Shown here piece by piece: positions 56,341 to 64,000 of a stretch of DNA of 64,000 nt (the first letter of the stretch is position 1; every line of letters starts with the position of its first letter). Below the pieces are notes generated by a model. It did no database searches. It was not told the origin of the DNA and saw nothing but the letters and a program-made list of their open reading frames with translations. Source of the DNA: Pinus tabuliformis (taxonomy: Eukaryota; Streptophyta; Pinopsida; Pinales; Pinaceae); NCBI GenBank assembly GCA_031772625.1, contig CM062804.1, positions 1,019,254,514-1,019,318,513 on the forward strand, in the 5' to 3' direction. A program made the position numbers and the translations under genes.

Positions 56341-57420
56341 CTTGTTGTAGCCACTACAACACCACCCAAATTTTTGGGCATATCCAAAATTTTGGGTACC
56401 CCACCACTTGCCCCAGGCTACTAGGGTTTTGATAAGGCCTTCAACTAGTTACTCTCCCTGCGGCCTTGCCTGTCCAACCCCTTTGGTCTTCCCACTCACG
56501 CTTCATACATTTCATCCACACATCATGTTTTATCTCAGACATATGCCTTAGGATCACATTAGGGTTTCGAAGGTTAATGACTTCGTTGATGCGCTAAGAG
56601 TCTCTCATGATTTTGAAACTCATCTTCGCATGATACACATCGCGATCACTAGATGTCCTATATTTGAGCAGGCATGCATTCAAGTTGGCTTCCCTTACGA
56701 TTGACAATATTCGGGTTTAGGAGAAACCCTGAATTTTCAAAAGAGTGATCCCCTCCCTATTGTTACCAAATTTGCATGCCTCTAGGGGTGCATTTTCATT
56801 AGCATCATGGTGATAGTCATTTCAGAACATTTTCCCCAGGTTCTTGGTCAATCCTTCACCTCAGCATGTGCATTAGGGTTTGCGAGAATCGTGACTTTCC
56901 CTTATCATCTTTGTAACCCCAGGGACATGTGATTGAAGGCCCAACCTTGCTTTGAAATAATCCTCACTCACTAGGGTTTATGGGAATACATTTTTCAATG
57001 GCACTGCCTCACCATCATCCTTGTCCCTTACAAATGTATTTGGTTTTGTGTATTGTAGTCCCCATCTTGCGCACCTGAAACCCTGTATGATCGAATAAAT
57101 CCCTGACCGATCATCATAACATCATCTTGGCATTGTTGGGCCTAATTTCTATAACTGCACTAGGGTGGGAAGGGACTCATTGTTTTAGTAATGCACTCGA
57201 AGTCTCAGATGATCCCAACTTTGTTTCTTGACCATGTGCATCGTGATAGAACAAAGACATCTTGCATTGCTGCCAGAGCATCTTTCGATCGCACTAGGGT
57301 TTATGAAACTACTTCCCCCCTCTCAGGCATCTTTAGAACCCCATGTCATAATGACTAAGGACCCAACCTCACCGTGGATCAACCCTCACAAATTCTTCTA
57401 ATATTTTTCATCCATGTTTA
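56341..57420. repeat. Diverged long tandem repeat with TAGGGTTT words
   Basis: At least six blocks centred on (A/C)TAGGGTTT or ATTAGGGTTT (56,420, 56,560, 56,875, 56,970, 57,170, 57,295). Flanks align most clearly between 56,870-56,970 and 57,290-57,395 (AACCCC, GACC/GGCCCAACCT, CCTCAC), giving a period near 420 bp. No frame. Confidence 0.45.
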
Positions 57421-57708
57421 GATTGATCTCCAAACTATTTGCTTGACCATGTGATGTATAGCACCTTAATTTGGAATACTCATGGTTCATGTTCCTTTAG
57501 TAAATTATTCACCTTATTTGTTTGAGTTCCATGCTTCCACATATAAATTATATGCATGTGTAAATCCTTTCAAAAAACTAATTGGTCTCGTTTCATCTTT
57601 TATTTCAGGAGATCAAGGGAAGGTGGCTTGGATGCATACTAATTGAGGCGACTTTATGACAAACTGGTGTCGAGTGCAATAAGCATATTTAAGGATGGGA
57701 GGTTGTTT

Positions 57709-59179
<1,471 letters not shown>

Positions 59180-59954
59180 AATGGTATGAGTAGCCCATGT
59201 TCCACTATTGGTTTTTGACTAATTGCATGATATGTAATTGAAGTTGCAGCGACATTAATAAGATGTTATTTATCTTTGGCACTGCTTTCCATGCTTACTC
59301 ATGGTGGTTGTATTAGTTCTCTGATACTTCACTATATGTGTATGTGTGCTTTCATATATGTAATATGTTATGGACCGATACATAGTGGTTTCATGTATGT
59401 TCTGCTTTTGAATTATTGTTTACTTGTTCCTTGCCATGTCAGTGACCTATTGTGAACTACTTTGCAATTAACCTCTAGCATGTTCCTTTTTATTGTATGT
59501 CTGGTTGGGTTTTAGCTTACTAATCCCTCTCATGGCATATCTCTTCTTATTGTGTTGAGACTTGCTTATACCTCTTTCTACAATTTTTCAATCTTGGGTT
59601 GATTTTGTTTCATTGCCTGAGCATTTCATTCTTGTCCCACTCTGACACCTTCTCATTTGATAACCAAGAGCAGAAACATTCATGGTGGCAGTCAGGCCCA
59701 CATACCAGATGGGGCTCCTATCCCAAATGGTGTGAGGTCTAATTGGGACTTCACAATGAGAATACCCCCTTAGTTGTTGGAAGTACGTTTCACCCCATCA
59801 ACAAATTGGCACTAGAAGGAGGGCTAGATGACAAGGTGAGCCCTTGGAGCCTGCAGTTTAATCTCATATCTGTAAATGGCTCCGGCCCAAATTTTTCTCC
59901 CAGGGTGTTTATTTCGTTTGTCCATTTTTCAATTTTCAATCCCCGAGGAACAGG

Positions 59955-60534
59955 TCTATCACTTCTCTCAATTAAAGTTTGATGGTGAGGATGGAACACC
60001 CATAACCAAGAACATTTTTATTTCCTCGAGTTTTGTGAATCTTATGAGATTGATGATGAGCAGTTTGCTTGTGTGCTCTTCTCCCTCACCCTTGAAGGTC
60101 ACGTCAAGCAATGGTGCCACACATTTCCAACAACTTCCATTCATTCATTCGAGAAACTCATTGGTAAGCTCCAACAAGCGTTTTATAGGTATGATTTTCA
60201 AGATGTGTAAATGAGGATAAATGAGCTTAGGATGAAACCTAAAGAATATTTGGAGGGTTATTCTTTTATATTTGTACATCTTTGTTTTGAATTTCCTGAA
60301 AAATATGTCGACTGCATGCATTTGAATGAAAACTTTCAACGGTTGGTTCTCGTTTCTTTGCAACAATTTCAATTAGAAACAAATCTTGTTTCTCATGAGT
60401 ATAATAATAATTTGTGGATTACAAAACGTCCAGATTCTACCCCTAATATTGTTTCGCGTCTCTCTGAATTTGGAACAATCTCAAGATTTAGAGGAGGAGA
60501 TTATTGCTTGTGGGATTTCCCATCATCCTCTTGA
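59955..60534 (+). pseudogene. Retrotransposon gag domain, copy 2
   Basis: Same arrangement as 16,866-17,290. The C-terminal helix region is undamaged here (60,211-60,534: MKPKEYLEGY, HLCFEFPEKYVDC, LVLVSLQQF), without the extra A of copy 1. The frameshift near 60,014 and TAA before 60,214 are shared. Confidence 0.6.
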
Positions 60535-60589
60535 CTTGTTACATAATAATATTTTGGCTGTAAATGGTTCAGACAATCAAAAGTGATTT

Positions 60590-61477
60590 TTGGGAAATGA
60601 ATCGGATGGTCTCAGCTCTAAAGCCCTCGTACATCCTTTTGATCTTGAATCTAAAAATTATGTTGATATAACATCTCTTCTTACTGATGGAACCCAGATC
60701 AAGTACATTCAACAAATGTCTCACTATATTCCTGGATCTCATTCACCTGTCTGTGATGGCTTTGATCTTGTCTCAGATAAATTTGATTGTCCCATCCAAT
60801 CCACGGATCACATCATGCCTGCAAATCCACCTCCCCCTTTGGCGAACATAAATGGGCACAATGTGAGTCTGGGTCTAATTGGTTTCCCTTCATCTGACCC
60901 TATGCATCCATTCTACCCTGATTTAGTCCATGGGTTTACTACATCGATGATTCCTACAAATCATTCACATCTTTATCTTGCTCGTGTTAATTGCAATCAT
61001 GTACATGGTGATGATGTTTCACAGTCAAGGGATGTGGATATTGAATCTCTTATGGTTTACCTTTTCCACCCGTAGTCTTTAAAAAGCGAAGAAGAGGGCC
61101 TTACATCCCGCCCAGCTCAAGATGGTTCTCTCATTAATCCCTCTTCATTCTCAATCCAAGAAGAGCCTTATGTGCCAGATATCGAACCTAATCAAACTAG
61201 TGGTTTCGATGATTGTCATTATGCCAAAAATATATTTGCTCAAGCCTTTGGTGATTATCATTCGTGTCCACCTACTGATCTTACGAAACCACCAAATTTT
61301 TATGATGCACCTTTCAAACGTTTGGGGACTCATCAAGAAGTTGAGGCACTTCATCTTATGCTAATGGTTATGGCAAGTTCTCACGTTCCTGATGAGACCC
61401 CTGAACCAGGTCAAATTAGGATTTCTACACATCACGCCCCTCTTAGCATCATCTTGTCGGATGTGAACTCGTCTTAG
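60590..61477 (+). pseudogene. Long unrecognised frame after gag, copy 2
   Basis: Open from 60,590 to TAG 61,073-61,075, then in the same frame to TAG 61,475-61,477. Product as in copy 1. TGA at about 60,586 (TGC in copy 1) cuts it from the preceding codons. Confidence 0.45.
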
Positions 61478-61950
61478 AAAGCCTCTCATTCGAGTGATGT
61501 TTCTTTGAGCAAATATTTCCATCACCTTTCAGCTGATATGCATCAACCTTTGTACCCTAATTTGTTTGATGAAGGGAGTGCACTGGCCATTGCTTCAAAT
61601 CTTTTTTACTGTCACCCAGTCGACACAGATTTGAATAGGTACAATTGGATGATGCCTTACAATATCCTATATGGGAAGTTGCTAATCGCCTGACCCCTCC
61701 TCTGCCTGAGACTCTTTTGGTTGATTCAGTTCATTCTTGGGAATCTAAAGAATCTGATTTGTTGAACTACAAACCTATCAATGTTTAGACATCAGATCCA
61801 ATCCACAATATTTTCACTGATAGTTGTCCTATCATAACCAATGATAACCATATGCATTAAGCTACAAATCTCATGAAGCTACCTATATTTGATGGCTTGT
61901 CGTTTGAAGGTTCAAAGATTTGTTAGGATGATGAGGTATTTCGGCTTCTG

Positions 61951-62274
61951 TTGATGGTTATGTCAAGTCCTCACACCCTTGACGAAAACTATGGACAACC
62001 TCAAACTAGGGTTTCTGAAATTAGGGTTTATGTGCTTGAATCCTCGCGTATCTTAGTTACACCTGGAAAAAGCCTCTCTTTTCAGAGTCATCAAGTGGAC
62101 CATCCTTTACATCATGATAGGGTTGTTGATTGGATTAAAGGGTCTTATCTAGCGGATTTCTCTGCTAGTAGGATGCATCTTGCCTCACTTACAATGGATT
62201 TAGGGTTAAGCATGAATGGATGTATGTCATGGATAGATGATTATAAATTTCACGCCTGTGATTCAGTTTGCTAG
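61951..62274 (+). pseudogene. Further open frame of the element, copy 2
   Basis: 107 codons, nearly identical to the end of 18,809-19,186. A TAG in FEGSKIC(stop) shortens it at the front. Confidence 0.35.
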
Positions 62275-62320
62275 GATTGGGTTACAGTTTGCCTTGAATG
62301 GTCTTTTTTGGCACGTTTCC

Positions 62321-62432
62321 CTATAAATAGATGTGACTTTCTTGCTATTGTGCATGCTTCACAGGTAAGCACTTTAGTTTTTTCACTACTTTTTTCACAT
62401 ATTCTAATTATTGTCGTCTTTGTTTTTTGCAG
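62321..62432 (+). promoter_or_regulatory. TATA box and 68-bp intron-like segment, copy 2
   Basis: CTATAAATAG at 62,321-62,330; donor GTAAGC from 62,365 and acceptor TTTTTTGCAG ending 62,432. Conserved with copy 1. Confidence 0.4.
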
Positions 62433-63051
62433 GTTGGGAACTATTGCAGTGGCTGCATTGGAAGTTTGATTTCATTTGACCTGACCTTCTCTCTAGTTAA
62501 ATTAGGGTTTAGGGTTTAGACTAGTTAGATTTTGGTTTTGCTTATTTGTTGATTAGAATTTGCTTTATGGTTTAAATTGGTTATGTTTTGTTTTCCTTAC
62601 TGTAGGTGGCTTAGTTTCTTGCATTTTTATTTTGCACTCATGTCCTTGCATTTTCTCATTGTTGCATGGCATTCATGAAATCTCTGCATATGCATTGCAT
62701 TGGTCTTATAATTTCAATTATTGGATTTCTTCTGCACATAGCATTACATTGCATCATAAGCCTTGTCTGTTGCATTACATCTTTCTTCTTGCTTGGCATA
62801 CACTCACCTTTGACCGAACTTGGCAATCCCCTCTATGTTGCATGCCACCTGCATGAGCCTCAAGCTTTCGAACCTTTGGTACTATGAATAGCTTTCTCAC
62901 ACCTTTTGCCTCTAGAGACTACAACCTACTTCAACACATCTTGATTTTTCCACATAGAGAAACCCATGATAAATAAACTCAAGAAGATTTCAACCTATCC
63001 AATAACTGAACCTCAGAGAACTTGTCCATCTTCAAAGTAGCTATGATACCA

Positions 63052-63412
63052 TGTTAGAAATCCACACACCCCAAGTCTAGTCTATGCTCTTAGCTAGAAA
63101 TATAAACACACTAGCAACGCCCAACTTTAAAACAACTTACACGGCGGAAATATAACGACAATTAGATCAATGATAATACACAAGAGTTTAAAGCCTAAAT
63201 TTGTTTCTTATCAATCCATTAATAAGAAAATCGCAGGGCTCCTATACCAGGAATAATGGTGCTTTATATCCCTGTACAAATGCCAAAATACAAAATTTAT
63301 CCTTTGACCTAAACTCCAGGACTGGGGCTTTTTCCTCTGAGCCTTTCCTGCACAAAACTATTAACACCTACAGCGCTAAAATACATTGTTATAGCACTAA
63401 TAGGGCCTAACA
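63052..63412 (-). repeat. Ty1/copia-type LTR, copy 2
   Basis: 361 bp, ends TGTTAG...CTAACA, with primer site TGGTATCATAGC (minus) adjacent at about 63,040-63,051. Counterpart of 20,086-20,445, so the copia insertion predates duplication of the segment. Confidence 0.7.
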
Positions 63413-64000
63413 TGCCCTCCTTAAATTATCAAACAACAAATTACATACTTGGGCATACTTATTTAGCCCAACGGTCCTCTATTGTCCATTGTTTTCCTTC
63501 ACAACTGGACTGTTGTCCCTTGCAGCCAGCACTTTTCTCCTTTAGACAGCTCCGTGTAGCCCTCAGCACACTCAGCAGCTCCCGGCCTCCTTTTCTTAGC
63601 CCGCGGCCCACCTTAACAGGCCTCTTTTTGCCCCTGCGAGCTGCTACAACAACCCTTTACAAGCCACAACAGACCTACGGCCTATTCTCCTTTGTTGTAA
63701 CTATAACCAATTAGTGTTTCCCAAGTAAATAGACAAGTAATCTAAAAAAACACTAAACATGAACATGTCATACTAAAAGGCGGGCTATAAACAAAAGTAT
63801 CCCAAGAGTTACTGCAATAGTTACAATGCATAGGAATTTGGGCAACTCCAATGGCCGGGACATTTGATTGATATTATTTTTTGTTTGAGAGGGAAACCTG
63901 TTGAAGATTTTCTTAAAATTAATTGTAACTAAAACCAATTAGTGGTAGTGTTTTTTCAGTGTTTCCCAAGTAAGTCGGCAAGTAATCTAAGAAATTTCAT

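Larger units (their letters stand above)
59180..64000 (+). mobile_element. ~5-kb gag-carrying repeat, copy 2 (runs off the window)
   Basis: Collinear with 16,091-21,060. The length difference of 149 bp is accounted for by the 97- and 30-bp tandem duplications and a 28-bp stretch in copy 1, less about 6 bp extra here near 63,009. Right end truncated by the window. Confidence 0.75.

Overview
This is AT-rich nuclear DNA from a plant, built almost entirely of transposable elements and repeats. I see no bacterial genes, organellar genes, rRNA genes or functional tRNA genes, and no host gene that looks intact. The mixture (plant L1-type LINEs with a C-terminal RNase H, Ty1/copia and Ty3/gypsy LTR elements primed by initiator-Met tRNA, a tRNA-type SINE, many diverged tandem arrays) fits a large-genome seed plant. 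A gymnosperm is possible, but that is a guess.

Layout. 1-1,540: decayed Ty3/gypsy sequence. 1,545-7,340: an array of roughly 70-bp units carrying overlapping hairpins, split at 3,791-5,773 by a minus-strand LINE-derived insertion. That insertion has perfect 18-bp target site duplications and one long protein, in which a ubiquitin-like domain is fused to a LINE ORF1 (DUF4283-type region plus CCHC knuckle); no ORF2 is present. 7,579-12,437: the wreck of a multi-exon host-type gene, with a series of short symmetric phase-1 exons followed by two diverged FCP1/NIF-like (HAD) phosphatase domains whose catalytic residues are lost. 12,780-15,110: a decayed satellite of about 280-bp period. 16,091-21,060 and 59,180-64,000: two closely similar copies, same strand, of a roughly 5-kb segment with a gag domain, a long unrecognised open frame and no reverse transcriptase, ending in a truncated minus-strand copia LTR.

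21,961-27,775: a LINE insertion, complete in length and bounded by 19-bp target site duplications, but dead. From inside its ORF1 onward the DNA is tandemly duplicated: unit 1 is 22,407-31,396 and unit 2 is 31,403-41,536, so the second LINE (31,403-36,832) is a duplicate and not a separate insertion. 41,540-45,660: fold-back elements and short tandem repeats. 46,110-47,520: Ty3/gypsy gag-protease remnant (+). 48,000-52,900: nested minus-strand LTR elements, with a Ty3/gypsy 5' half (LTR 50,184-50,619) abutting a Ty1/copia gag and LTR. 52,670-57,823: short tandem repeats, a SINE with perfect target site duplications, a Ty3-type gag remnant and a 113-bp TA microsatellite.

No set of genes here works together as a pathway. 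The functional content is retroelement proteins (gag, zinc knuckle, protease, endonuclease, reverse transcriptase, RNase H), nearly all broken by stops and frameshifts. The best preserved frame is the 430-codon ubiquitin-like/ORF1 fusion. All family assignments come from reading motifs by eye, without database searches.
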